A stretch of DNA of 64,000 nt from Panopea generosa. Taxonomy: Eukaryota > Mollusca > Bivalvia > Adapedonta > Hiatellidae. Under the pieces are notes generated by a model. The model was given only the letters and a program-made list of their open reading frames with translations. It was not told the origin of the DNA and did no database searches. Positions 24,401 through 39,400 of the stretch are shown here, in pieces. Where the stretch lies: NCBI GenBank assembly GCA_029582155.1, contig CM055908.1, positions 19,445,406-19,509,405 of the forward strand, read 5' to 3'. A program made the position numbers and the translations under genes. Within the stretch, counting starts at the first letter, position 1; every line of letters begins with the position of its first letter.

Positions 24401-27400
24401 GGACCATACCTGCATAAAGTAAAGTTAAGTGTTTGTTTACTATAGTGTCACCTCTATTGAAACTGCCAGCCACACTGGACTTATGAGACACCTTTATGCT
24501 GCACAGTTTCTTCATGAAAGCTATCATTGCCAGGCGTCAGGCTTTAAGACACACCTCAATTTAAAATCAGTAAAAAATCCAAGTGCTTTCACCGGGATTC
24601 GAACATTTGACCTCCCACTTCCAAGGCAGATGCCTTAACCACTAGGCCACAGAAGACAGTATATTGTAAATAATATATTATTCAATTAAACCATACAGAA
24701 GCAATTATATTGCAGCCACAAGAACAATTATAAGGAATATGAATGAGTCATCAAGTCATTTTCAACCCAATACAGATTGTATAATTATATGGCAGTCAGC
24801 TTAACTGGTGGTGAAGTTAGACCTTAGAACTGTGTTGAACAACCCTCCTTCCACAAGGAAAAACTGTTTCTGATAATCCTTCTCACATACAGACTTACGA
24901 CTTTTCTATGAACTCAGTGGTGAGATACCAGTAATCTGAAGACAGCACCTTTAGGCAACCCAGCCAAGGAGTAGCACCAACAAATTTAGAAATGTATCTT
25001 AAATGATTTACATTACTGAATTGTTACATGTAGATCAGTATGTTTCACTTCTAACTGTCAATCAAGGAGTTGCAAGTTCGAATCCCATTCAGCTACAGTT
25101 TGCCATGAACTTAGTTCTACATCCATGAATATTTAGTCAGTGAATTGTGTTTCAAACTGGTAAACTGCCTAGCAAATCCCAGGAACAATGATAAGATGTG
25201 CCTGCCATATTTAAATATTAAATGAAATACAGTTCATACAAAAAAATATATCTACAATGTACATGTTCCAAATGTGTCAATTAATACAAACATTGTTTAG
25301 GCGTAAAATCCTTTATTTCAAATATCAAGAAAGGACAAAACCCACTGCACCACTTTTTAAACTTATAAATATAAAGCTGAAATAAAATCTTAGGTATCCT
25401 GAGCCAATAGTAAGGAATTATATAGAGAAGGAAACTGACTGAGATTGTGTGAATGATTGCATAATCATGTAAAATCTCGCAATATCTCGTTTTTAATTAT
25501 TTTAACTTCCATTCATCTCAGGAATGAAATCAAAGTTCTTACACTGCAGAATGAAATTGTCATCAAAAGAATACCATTCCCAGAAATTTGTGTTTAAAAT
25601 TGTTGAAGTACTTGTGATTAAAAATTTTGTACTGCAGCTAAAATAACGACAAATTACGATAAAGTTTCCTTCAAACCTCAATATTTTTAATTCAAGAAAA
25701 TTTTGCGTGATCGAAACATGTTTAAACATCTAAGATTGCATACCACTTACAGTTTATGTACAAGAAATCAGTTGCTTATGAATTATGAATGATTAATTTG
25801 CAAATTATGAATCCTTCGAGTGCTGTTTCATCAACATTTAGTCAGTAGATGCCAGTTTCCTATCTTTCTATACAAGTCCTTGCCAATAGTAAGAAGCAAA
25901 CAGACAAACCTTTATTTTGTGGTCATCACTAACGGTGATGAGCTCCTGGCCAGTTGGAGAGAAGATAAGCTTGTTGATGGGAAGGGCATGTCCATGAATA
26001 TTGCCCACCTAAAACAAAACAATACAGCTTGATTAAAGCTAGAGCCAATTAATATTCTTGATTGCATGTCTGTAATAAAACTTCTATAGTTGGTCATGGT
26101 GAATATCTATATCTACCATTTTATTGTGAAACACACATGTGTTCATTTGAATAGGAAGTGAAAGAGAATGTTTTAAATGCTTACATCCAAGACAAAAATG
26201 AAGATGAACTGCTTGTTTCTAAGACAAAAATGCAGATGAACTGCTTTTATCTTAGACAAAAATGCAGACGAACTGCTTGTATCAAAGACAAACATGCAGA
26301 TGAACTGCTTGTATCAAAGACAAACATGCAGATAAACTGCTTGTATCAAAGACAAACATGCAGATGAACTCCTTGTATCAAAGACAAAAATGCAGATGAA
26401 CTGCTTGTATCAAAGACAAACATGCAGATGAACTGCTTATATCAAAGACAAACATGCAGATGAACTGCTTATATCAAAGACAAAAATGCAGATGAACTGC
26501 TTATATTAAAGACAAAAATGCAGATAAACTGCTTGTATCAAAGACAAAAATGCAGATGAACTGCTTATATCAAAGACAAACATGCAGATGAACTGCTTAT
26601 ATCAAAGACAAAAATGCAGACGAACTGCTTGTATCAAAGACAAACATGCAGACGAACTGCTTGTATCAAAGACAAACATGCAGATGAACTGCTTATATTA
26701 AAGACAAAAATGCAGATAAACTGCTTGTATCAAAGACAAACATGCAGATGAACTGCTTATATCAAAGACAAAAATGCAGATGAACTGCTTGTATCTAAGA
26801 CAAAATGTATGATCCTAGTAAGGATCATCCCTTTACTTATAGATAATATAATCATGTCAGAACTTTAGATTGACTGTGTACTACTTGACCCTTAAATGAC
26901 CTTGCAGAAACTGACCTACAGTTTAGTCTTATTGGTCATTATTACACAATTTGCGGTGCAGGAGTGTAATAAACTTTATTTTCGTATTTACTGGTGTAAT
27001 ATCTCTATCTATTCTTTGCTTGGCAGTTTCCATATAAATCGGCTCTCGTTGTAAAATGACTACTTTCCAAATTGCCCAAATATATAAATGATGTCAATTT
27101 GTAATGGTAAAATGGTGTTATTCTGAGTTACTACATCATACGACGACAGACGGAAACTAATATGCCAGATTTATTCTCATTGCTTATAAAGGTTATCTGT
27201 TAAATAAATGGAAAATATACCATTTTACCAAGTTAAGTGATAAAAAGAATCTAACATTTGTGCTCATTTATTATTAAACTTGTTGGCAAAAGGATACAAT
27301 ATATAATATTTTCAAACTAATTATTTCAATAATAAATGAGCACTCATGTGTTGTGGGTTTATTACACACCTGCACCGTTAATAGTGTGATAAATAATATT

Positions 27401-30400
27401 ATGTAAATGTTACCTGTGATCCTGCATACGCAGCCCACAGTTTCACGTCCCCATCTAGAGCTGCCGAGGCAATATGGCGTCCTGACGGTGAATATGCTAC
27501 ATCTCTCACAGATGACTTGTGACCTCGCAGCACCTGTAGTTAATACAAACAGTAATTAATAAATATACACCTCATTATTGATAACAGAAACATATTTAAT
27601 GCATAATATTTGATAATACAGGCTTATCAATCAATCAATACCCAACTATCATTTTTCATGTCAGAGCTCAATTTGTGGTAAGTTTTGATTAAAAACTCTT
27701 ACAGAAAATTCGTTTAGCTAAAATCAACATTATTGGTAATCATAAAATATTTTCAGATAGACGAGTGTTAAAGATGATAATTATGTCCCAAGATTTCATG
27801 TCTGGAGTAGCTATGACAACAATCCCAATGTTTTACTCACCGCCTTCTTCGTTTTGTGGAAGACATCCCATATTTTGATGGTACTATCCCACTGCCCTGA
27901 CACTATCAGTTGACCCTCGGGGTGGAAAGCAACACAGTTAACTGGACTGAAAACAAATATTGTTAAAATTATTGTTACTAATTTATCATCAATATAAAGA
28001 CATTTTTGTCGGCCGACATTACAGAACTTATATGAACTAAAACTAAATAACTAAGTGAAACTGCTTTTAAGTGTCATAAACAAACAAAAGCAGAACATTT
28101 TTAAGACATTTTATTTCAAGTAGAACAAATCAAAAATGTTAGAACTGTGTCTTAGAAATGTCTTAAAAGGATGAAAAAAATTGAAAACTACCCAAGCCGG
28201 TTCTGGGGGAATAGCGGATCTAAACATGTACTGATCCTCATTGATTTTATATATGTCCCATTTACTGGTATAATCTTACTACCGGTATTCTTTCATTCCC
28301 TAATTGATGGAAACATATTTCAATTTAGTATTCCAATTAAAGAAATAACAATTCAAATTAAAATATGTTGGATGAACGTGTAAGCCTAAAGCAAAGAGCC
28401 TTGCTTTGTCCATATCCCAAATGAGGTTGCAATCCATAACAGTGTCAGCTACACCAAACATGACATTGTAAGGTTGACTGAAATCTTATTAGGTATATGT
28501 ACATGTACAGTTGACCAAAAGCTGTCAGGAGTTCTGATCAATAATTTCTTTACAAGCATTATGTTGAGCAGTTTCGGATTTACCCATCTTTATTTTATTT
28601 TTCGTATCTTTCTGTTGAATGTGAAAATTGAACGAGTTATTTCCCAGTGACGCAAGATCCATGCACCCAATAAATGAATCAGTACATGTATAAATGATAA
28701 ACTTCAATGTTACAGCTACATGTATGAAAGAGGCTTCGCCATGTTTGATTGTTTAAAATAATTAATTTCAGGTTCAGTGTTTTTTTCAGTATCTTGGGAA
28801 GATGACTCAAATTTTAGCTGCGTTTTTATTAGCATTTGGGAAACTTTTGCATTGAATATATTTGTTCAACTGCATAAAAGCATTGAAGCTTTCAATTGGG
28901 AATTTTTACCACTCAATTTGGAAAAAAATATACTATTTGCCATTGGGAATATGACCCAATAATGGACGAGTGCATTTCAAATGTTACTCTCCTTGGCTGT
29001 TTGTTATTTGTATTTTCAAGCATACAAGTGGAATACTGGAAGCTTGTTCCCTCAGAGTGAAATCTGCTCATTTCATCATTATATTTTATTACATTTAATA
29101 ACTGCCCAGGTCCTATTTCCATGCTGTTCTAAAACAAGAACTTTTTCAGGAAATAAGTACTAAATGGAAGACAATTAAATCTCAGGGGTGGTAAAATTAA
29201 GCTTTACTTATTTTCCTTACAGAAATTTCACCAAACATTGCTAATAATGTATGCTATATGTTACAAGTATTTATGTCCTAAAACAGGTTATAACACTTTC
29301 CAATTTCCCCATTTTTAAAATGTGTCATCTAGGATTATCTCCCTTCTTCTATGAATGAAGTAACCTACATGTATAATAATGTAATTTCCTTAACGGATTT
29401 ACTTCCCTTACTTGACCATCATCTATAATAAATGTCTTAACGGATTTACTTCCCTTACTTGACCAACATCTATAATAAATGTCTTAACGGATTTACTTCC
29501 CTTACTTGACCAACATCTATATTAAATGTCTTAATGGATTTACTTCCCTTACATGACTAACATCTATAATAAATGTCTTAACGGACTTACTTCCCTTACA
29601 AGACCAACACCTATAATAAATGTCTTAATGGATTTACTTCCCTTACATGACCAACATCTGTAAGATACATATATATCTGTTGTATCATTTGTTATACAAA
29701 AGCATATCAAACCCTCAACCCTCATAATGGTGTTATGGAATATACATAGTGATAAATGCTTTAATTGATTGATGTTCAGCTAATATCATGGAGGCAATAT
29801 GAGGATTCATTGTACATATATACTTAAGGGAATGTGAAAATGTTGGGATATCTGTTTAATTGTATTGTCAAAGAATGAAAGATGCTTCAAAAGTGAGTTG
29901 GAACAGAGAAATGAAAATGTAAATTATACCTACTAACCTGCCAACCTTAAATTCACAGACCTCCTCTCCCTTCTTAACACTCCACACCTTTATCATGCAA
30001 TCCCATGATGCAGTTGCCAGTAATTTTCCAGACAGATCGGAGGCGCATGAGTTGACCCGTCGTTGGTGACGCTTCAGTGCAAACAATCTACAACATACAC
30101 GAGCATGCCAATAGTTACATGTTGTTATTGTTGTTTTTTTTAAATAAGATTTAATGCCATGTTAAAACATGTTACAGGTTATAAATGATATTCAATTTTA
30201 TCGGTGGTGCCAGACATCAGAATGAATCTGAGTAGAACCACTGTTATTTTGCAGGAAACTTGTAAATTTTCTCACATTAAATTTTAAGACCAAGCATGCT
30301 TCAAACCAATGATGTCAGTGATGAGAGGTATTATAAATACAGTAATTTTCATGTTGTTTGTTTGGACACAAGATTCATAAAACGTAATCCCAGCCAAGAT

Positions 30401-33400
30401 ATTTAACTACTTTGTATACAAAATGGAAGTGTTCAAATTTTATCTCATATCTCAACATAATTTGGTCAACAATCATAGTTGTCACTTAAACCTGCTTTCA
30501 ATATTCCATGACGTTTCCATGCTTTTTCTTGATTTTTCCTGATTTTCCATATACTAAGATAAAACATATGGAACATATGTTATGGCCTCCCAGCCCCCCT
30601 TTCACCCATCTCCTATTAAACCCATTTAACTTCTTAACAAGTACTGCACAATATTCAGATTAACAACAACTCAGATATGTCTATGAAAGGAGTTAAAAAA
30701 AACATGTTAGGTTATTGAACAAGTACAGCTTGTTTTACAGAAAATTCAAAGGTAACATAAGCAATTATTTATTTTCATTGTGATACAAGCAACTGAAGCC
30801 ATCATAGCTTAGTTTAAAGAAATTCAAAGATTACTAAGGTGTATATAAAACCGTTTCAAAGGTTTATACCGGTAACACCATTTCCAGTATTACAGGTTAT
30901 ATATGGCATCAAGTTACTTGAGGTTGGGAGACCTCAGAAGGAAACTAAGTAGAACCATCTTCCTCCTGCAATTAACCCTTTACTCCATAGATACGTGTTT
31001 TCCCGATCCAATCACAGAAGTCCTTTGAAAACAGTGCAGGAAGAATTCAGATTGCTCGTATTGAGCAATTTGAACACTTCCTGCACTGTTTTCCACTCTG
31101 TCAGTTAATATAAACATAATTCACCAATTGATGATATGTGGTGAATTAATGCTTTCAATTTGGAAGAGTCCAAGAAAATGCTTATGGAGCAAAGGGTTAA
31201 CTGGTGCACTTTGTCACATACAGTAAAGATTTTGTACAAATTTAAATAAAACATTTAGAGGAACTAAGTGATTCTTAGACAGTGCCCTAGACCACCAGGC
31301 CATAGAGGAGCCCTTGATGTGCACCATGCACTAATAATCATGAACAGATAGTCTACCCAAACTCTCACATACCTACATGTATGGCAATGAAAATAAAGGG
31401 ACCCCATAATGGGACTAAAAATATCATTAAAAACCATACCGGTGTCCATTCTCGACATCCCATATACTGACTACATTGTCCATAGAGGCACTACATAGTT
31501 TGTCTCTGCCAGCAAAACAAACATCTTTTATTGAATCAGCATGTCCTCGGAAACTCTTCAGCTCCTGCAGGGGAAATGACACAAATACAATTACAAATTT
31601 AGAACATGAATATAATTTTTATTTTTTACCAATAGCAAAATGCAAATTCAATTTTACCTAAAGCCTTGTGTCAATCAGTGCTTTGACTTGGATATGAACA
31701 ACAACAACAACAACAGTCACAAGGCTGTTGGCAGAACAGGCACTCATCACTATGCTTATGACCTGTGTGTGTTTGGGTTCTTAGATTGATTCAAATTTCT
31801 CATCTTACTTTCAGAATTTCACATGGGACTTTAAAACTTAGTTTCTGATATTATTGCTTTATACTGATCATGTTGAAAAACATAAAGTAGTATTACATGC
31901 ATATAATTTGAAAAATGAACACCTCTTAAGCGGTGTTACCAATCTGGGCAACAGGCATCATTATATAAACTCAAACACACACACATACATGGCCATATAG
32001 GCAATAGGCAATAATATATAAACTCAAACACACACACATACATGGCCATATAGGCAACAGGCAATAATATATAAACTCAAACACATACACATACATACAT
32101 GCCTTGGCTGTTGTTGGTTCATTTTTTGTACGTTATACATCGGAAATCAAGTGAAGAAATCCAAGACATTTTAAAAAATCATATTTACTTGATCATTTCT
32201 ACAGGCTGACGAATAATACTTGCGATACTGAATTAATGTATTTTAATGAAATAGAAACATACTATTTTTTAAAATATGCTTTTTCAAAAAGGCCTCACAT
32301 TTTCAAGATTTCTACTTGAATTTTCAAAAAAATAAGAGGCCCATGGGCCTTAACGGTCACCCATGCCAAAAAAAAAACATTCACATAAGTCTATTCAGTC
32401 ATAAGAAATAATGTTTTTTGTCAATTTTTTTTATATAGATTTAGTAAAATAGGCCCCACCTCCAGGGCCAAACCATGAGACTCTGGGACATGCAATTCAC
32501 AATTTCTATAAAGGTTCCATAATCACGGACGGACGAAGATGGACAAAAACAGATCGCAAAAGGTCCCTTTAGACAAAGACTCAGGTGACCTAAATATGCA
32601 TATCTAGTCCTCATGAAGAAGTGGAAACTTGCTAAGGACTACATCATGTACATACCTTGCCTGTTTTGAAATCGTACAAATGCACCACACCATCCAAGCC
32701 TCCACAGGCAAAGTATAGGTTGTCCGGAGATACAGATACGCTTGTCATTGGCTGAAATATATCATGAGATGTATGAACAATAACAGCTTAATTAGTTACA
32801 AAATTAATATAAAGTCTGTTGGACCTTCTCTTTTGTAACTACATATACATGTACAACTATTACTAACAATAAGGTACATATCTAATATTTCTATTTAATA
32901 ATTAGTTATACTAATTTATTTTAGCTTGATTGTGATGAAAGCTCAGAGCTTATATGAACCACTCTTGAGTCCGCTTCCTGGGTAGAACCAGTACTGAGTG
33001 TGGTTTTGTGAGAGGCATTAGGTCAAGCTGGGGATCGAACCCGCAACCTCTGGTGTGAGTGACCAACACTCAAGGGGAGGACAGAGTTAATGTTAGACCT
33101 CTTAATGATTACAGCCAATTTTTAATTATATTATAATGCTGAGGTAATTCACATTATCATAGGAATAATAAAAGATTTGTTCCACACAAGATACTTTTTT
33201 AATATAAAACGGTACATGTACATGCATTTATATAATTTGATTCTTTATAAAAAAAAATAAATACTGTATATTTAATATATTTTTTATATTATGTACTACA
33301 GCTAAACCTGTCTTAAGCAGTCACTCAAGGGAAATACCAAAAAAAGACCCCTTAAGATAGGTGGCTGCTTAATACTGGTTGATTAAAACTTAAGTTACAA

Positions 33401-36400
33401 AAAATGTTAACAGAAAATGTGGCTATTTAAGACAAGTGGTTGCTTAATAGAGGTGACCACTAACAGAGATTTTACTGTATATATCAATGTACATTTACAT
33501 ACCTGTGGCAGATTAGAGATGGTCATGTAGCATGGATCCACATTGACTGGTTTAGAGCTCCACTCCATCAAGTTCCTTTCACTGTCTGGCAGACTGGTTG
33601 TCTGTAGAATGGTTCTCACATCAACAGCTGGCTGGGATGAGGACTTCTCATTGAAGGCTTGCTGCCAGGTCAGGGCCGGGTGACTGAAATTAAGAAACTC
33701 ATCATAATCCAAACCTTTACATATTAACTAGATAAACAAACATCCCCTTCCTGCAATCCTAAGGCCAATATAAATTAATTACTAGATTATTATCCAAATT
33801 TTTCTTAAAAACAGGGAGAGCAGGAGGATTTTATTTTCATTTTTAAAAATGTTGATGTTTTTTTTTTTTTTTTTTTTTTTAAATATATATAATATTATAT
33901 AATTTTTTTTTATGAAAATAAAAAGAGTCGAGACAGCATGAAAATAAGGGGACGGGCGGGGATGATAATCTAGCAATTAATTTATTATGGCCTAACTTCC
34001 AACATTAAACAGTAAATAGCCTATATGTACCAAAGACGTTCACCTGAGCAATAAAAATATATTAAATATTTAACATAATTTTTATCCCATCAAGGGCTAA
34101 CAGATAGTCAACGCAATAACTTACATCAATCATTTTATATATTATCCTATACCAATGAGGAACCATTTTTTCCCACTTCTGTGTGGTCATTTAATGTTTT
34201 GAGTTGAATAAAATCTCAGTTTGAGATATTTAGTAAAACTGGCACCAGGAAGGCTAACCAGTATTCAAGCACACACGTCTTTGCAAAGGATGACTTCCCC
34301 ACTTGAATCCGTGATGAGAGATGAATGACAATGAGATACAATATCATATATCAATCATCATGGAGACTTAGGGCTGGCAGGGATTTAAACTCACAACCCA
34401 TGGATTGATAGTCAAAGGTGCAACCGACTGAGCTAACCTGTCCCAGCAAGAACAATATGAATAAGAAATCAAGCATTTTTTTGACAATACAAGGGCATGT
34501 ACATGTAATTCACTGAATCATGATATTAACAAATGTAGAATCTGGAACTAAATTTTATGTACATGACTGTATTACATTATTTCACACAATTTATTAGAGA
34601 TAAAATTAACTAGAACTGTCCACTGAGTGTGGCTTATGCCCACCCCTCACATTGTAATCAATAAATATTCAGGTTTAAATTTTTACACTCTAAAATATGA
34701 CTCCAGATTCCATTTGAGGTTATAGTTGCAATTCAATTATTGGAGGGAGAGGTGGGGGGAGGGGGGGGGGGGGCGGGGGGAGGGGGGTTTTCAGTTTAAG
34801 ATAATAGTTTATGTATACCTGGCTAGTATGTGCAGATTTCTGGAAACAAATGACCTGTACTCATTAACACAGAGTTTCTCCATACATTTTGCCTGCTCCC
34901 TCGCTAATGTCTTGTTCAACTCTGAAAACACATATACAATTAGCTCCTAAAGTATAAAACCTTTCAAAGTGATAACATCAATTATGGGAAGAGGTTTTTT
35001 ATCATCACTGATTGTTTGTTTGTATGATGTTTTGTGCTATTTCAGTTATATAATGGCAGTCAGCACATCTAATTGTCATTCCTGGGGTCCGCTAGCTGGT
35101 GAATCTGTATAAGGCATACACCTCTGCAAATCACTGACTAATTCCCCATATATTAAGAGTTAAAAGATTCAGAATATAGAACAAAGTTCATACAAATCAT
35201 CATGTGGCCATTTGGGAGTTCAAATATTTGACCACTGCATTGTCAGACACATTACCAACAGATCAAGCATCACTATCAGTTCAAGAATAGGAAGCATATC
35301 TGCATGTATAAAAATGAATATTTTCATAAATTCAAGAATGACAATCATTTACATAAAAGATTCATTACTACTGAATTTACTGAAAATATATTATGTTAGT
35401 CTCTGCCAAGCATTGTATCATTTTTGCCAAGCTTAAAACATCATTAACTGATGTTTAATTGCCATCATTAAAATTTTGGTTATTTTGGTAATTTGGTAAT
35501 TTGTTTTTTCAGTCATTGAGTATCTGAAAAGTAGGTTGCCATTTTAACTACAATAGTCTTGTTATGCTGACACCATCTAGCGATGAATTTTACAATAGGT
35601 TAAAATAAAACATGTCAAGGGTTTAATATATTCCAAACACAAGCTGGATGATAATACATTTACATGCTTGGTGCAGTATTAACTGTGAAACATATCAATA
35701 TTTACCCTGTTAGAAAAATTGTTAACACAACAACATGGATGTAAAATAATATGTCTGTGTACCTAAAGGTTGGTAGTCATCAATCAAGTGTGATGCCAAT
35801 CCCAGCATGCTCTTGTTGTAAACAAACCTCAAGTTGCAGACGACATGTTCAAGTTCACTGAAACTTCCACTTCGTATCTACAAATACACAAACCAGGAAT
35901 GTGAAACACACCTTACAGTATCACAAATCCAGGACAATATCCCAAAAATTACTTAGGTAATCAAACAAAGAAATAACTCACCTAGAAATACAAAAAGATG
36001 ATATTAAACAATGAGACATAACCAGATGTCCAAAAATATGTTCATTCCCCAATAATTATAATTATACCTTTTCCAAGGTGAACATATTTTTCATCTGAGG
36101 TCAAGATAAAATCCTATTACCACACAGAAGTATTATAAGGGCCCAAAAATGTTCATATTAGAACATATTCACATTAGAAGAAAAAATAGTCAGGCAGGAC
36201 TGATGTGTAACGAAGAGTGACGGCGGCTCATGCAAGAGGTTGCGAGTTTGATCCCCAGCTTGACCAGATACCTCTCAAGACACAATACTTAGTACTGTTT
36301 CTACCCTGGAAGGGGACTCATGAGCTGTTTAAGTAAGCTTTGAGCTTTCCAAGCAATTGAGCTGACATTATCTAAAACTCAAGTCTATGACATCCATACC

Positions 36401-39400
36401 AGGTGGTAAGATAGTTCCTGGAATGCCCGTCCAATCTTCCCCTTCCAACTGCCATCTCTGTCTGGGTCTGCCAAACTGTACATGTATCCTACAATACACA
36501 TTGTACATACCATTGTAACATATATATATATATATATACTGGTATAGAATAGCATTATGAACACTGGTAAAACAAATACATGTATGAATTACAAACTTGG
36601 TTATAAAAGCATTTGCAAAACAATGTAGCATTACAAACATTGGTAAAATACTTTAGCATTCAATCAACGGCAAATTAATTCAGCATTACAAACATTAATA
36701 AAACAGTTACATGTGTTCAGTACAAGCACTGGTAAATGATTACAAACTTCCACAAATCATGCATGACATTTTTCTAGCTCTATCACTAGACACCCTCACA
36801 CCAATCCTAGGTCAGAGGTTCTACCAATATAAACACCTTCACACCAATCCTAGGTCAGAGGTTCTACCAATAAAAACCCTCACACCAATCCTAGGTTACA
36901 GGTTCTACCAATAAATGCCCTCACACCAATCCTAGGTCGGAGGTTCTACCAATACACGCCCTCACACCAATCATAGGTCACAGGTTCTACCAATAAACAC
37001 ACACCAATCCTAGGTCAGAGGTTCTACCAATAAACGTGTCACACCAATCCTAGGTCACAGGTTCTATCAATAAACACCCTCACAAGTCTGCATGAGATGA
37101 TGTTCCATACCACCACACAGAAGTATCATGTCACAGATAAATGTTAATCCACTTTGCACCATTATACTATAAACAACACGGGGCTGACCATTACTACACA
37201 TATCTTCCAAATCCTGAACATGAGGAAGCTACCCAGATAAAATTCCATGTAAGAGTCTTTAGTAAGTGGGTGGTTGTGCAGTGAATAGAGTGTTGGCAAA
37301 TCACACCAGAGATCATGAGTTCAGTTTAAGTCTCAACCCAAAGGCCTCTAGAAATAACAGAACTGGGTCTACAATTCATATAAGCTCTGAGATTACTTTG
37401 CAATAAAGGTAAAGAAAATTATTATAAACCGATGTCTTTAGTATAACCTGCGGGTGATCACAACAATCTGCCTGTATCATAATCAAGTACAATTATTGTA
37501 TGTACCTGCTATCAGTCTGTGGAGGAACAATTCCGTTTCCATGGCAGCAGAACTCTTAAAATATCTCTGTCTCACTGCATTGTTGATGTCAGCATGGGCC
37601 AGGCTTAGCCTGCTTGTCCTGAAATAAAACAAATTGACCCCTATTGTAAGATGGTTTGTTCAGCTTGTCAACAATAATTAAATTAAATACATGGAAGCTA
37701 TTTAATCTATTCCAAGGCAAAGGTGGGAACAGTTTCTACATACATTATAATTAATTCAGGTAAATTCTGTCAGTATCAGAGCATGTTAGTTATTACTGTG
37801 GCTCTGTCAGCTAGAGTTATTTTGTTGATAAAATAATGTAAATTACACATATTTGCTTTCTATTTAAATATATATGAATAGGGTGATTAGCTACTGATAA
37901 TTGGCGACCTAGTGGTAGAGTGTCCTCCTCACATACAGAAGGTTGTGGGTTCAATCCCTGGCCAGGTCATTTCAGTCTTGAATAATGGTACTAGAAACTT
38001 CCTTGCTTGGCACTCAGCATATAGAGAATAGTTCTAAATCTGGTCGTCCCAGTGTCAGCACAATGTGACTAGGAGGGGGTGTCATACAATATGTCTGCGG
38101 CATGATACTCTAGTGTAACAAAGGTTTTGGGATACAGATTTCATGGCTGCTCGTCACATAAGGCAGAGTGTAACATACAGACTCTTGATAGTAATACTCA
38201 TCAGGAGGGGAAACAAACCATTACAAATACTTTTGTTGAACGTTCATGAGATATGAACTTAATGTATTGAATGCAATGTAAGTGTAAATCTACATGTAGA
38301 CTAACAAGTCCCATTGATCAATTATGCAGCACGTCATACCAGCAGATTAATGTTTATTTATTTTACTTCAACTGTGAAACCAGTTACTACAACTTATACT
38401 CAAAGTCTTCCTGGTTAGAATCAGTGCTAAGCATATGGGGAAAAGGTGTCTTGCTCAAGGACACCACACATAGGTGGAGGATCGAACCCACGACTCTCTG
38501 ATCGTGCGGCCGATGCTCTACAACTGGAAAACCAGCTCAGCACAAATTTCATATGAGAAATGTGTTACTTTTCACATTACAATAATCACAATATCTTTCG
38601 TTATATACCGGAGGCTAAGAGTGACCATTCATGGGCATGCGTTCATCAATTTTACAATTCTACACACATGTAGATTCAATGATCGATTCAAGTTGTAAAA
38701 ATATATATAAATACGCAAACATACAAAGTTTGGTTGGGATTTAGGAATCCAGCTAAAGCCCTCTGTAGTTGAGCAAATGTTGCAGATGGCAGGCATTCCT
38801 CTGGGCTTGGTCTCATATTTAATATCTCTTTGACCTTTGGTCGTTCGTTTCCCAGAATCCTAAGCAGGGTAAGAAGGTCATGGAGTTCACCTGCCTCCAA
38901 ACCTGATGGAAAAGAAATATAACTAATTAGCATTGACATATTAATTATTTATTTAAAAAATCATTCAATCAATCATGTACATGTACATGAACATTAATTA
39001 TAAAAAGTCACAAAACTCTGTACTATGAAACTCTATATCATAAAACTTGGGTATATACGTGTACTAGAAATATGTCTCTTGATACAAATGATCCCGCTAT
39101 TGATTGGGAAAAAAATTTTCTTACCAATAATTAACTCCTGCAAAATTTTACTGACATTGACAAATATTGAACTTGACTTGTATTTTATAATTATACAGAC
39201 ACACATGGAATATTTATAATTATACAGACACACATGGAATATTTATAATTATACAGATACACATGGACTATTTATAATTATACAGACACACATGGACTAT
39301 TTATAATTATACAGACACACATGGACTATTTATAATTATACAGACACACATGGAATATTTATAATTATACAGACACACATGGAATATTTATAATTATACA

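Noticed and set aside
24590..24655. Possible tRNA on the minus strand
   Set aside because: Head of a SINE (family H) with a long body attached; no proper acceptor stem pairing seen.
26185..26808. CRISPR-like regular repeats
   Set aside because: Head-to-tail tandem repeat with no spacers, in a eukaryotic intron. The same applies to the other arrays.
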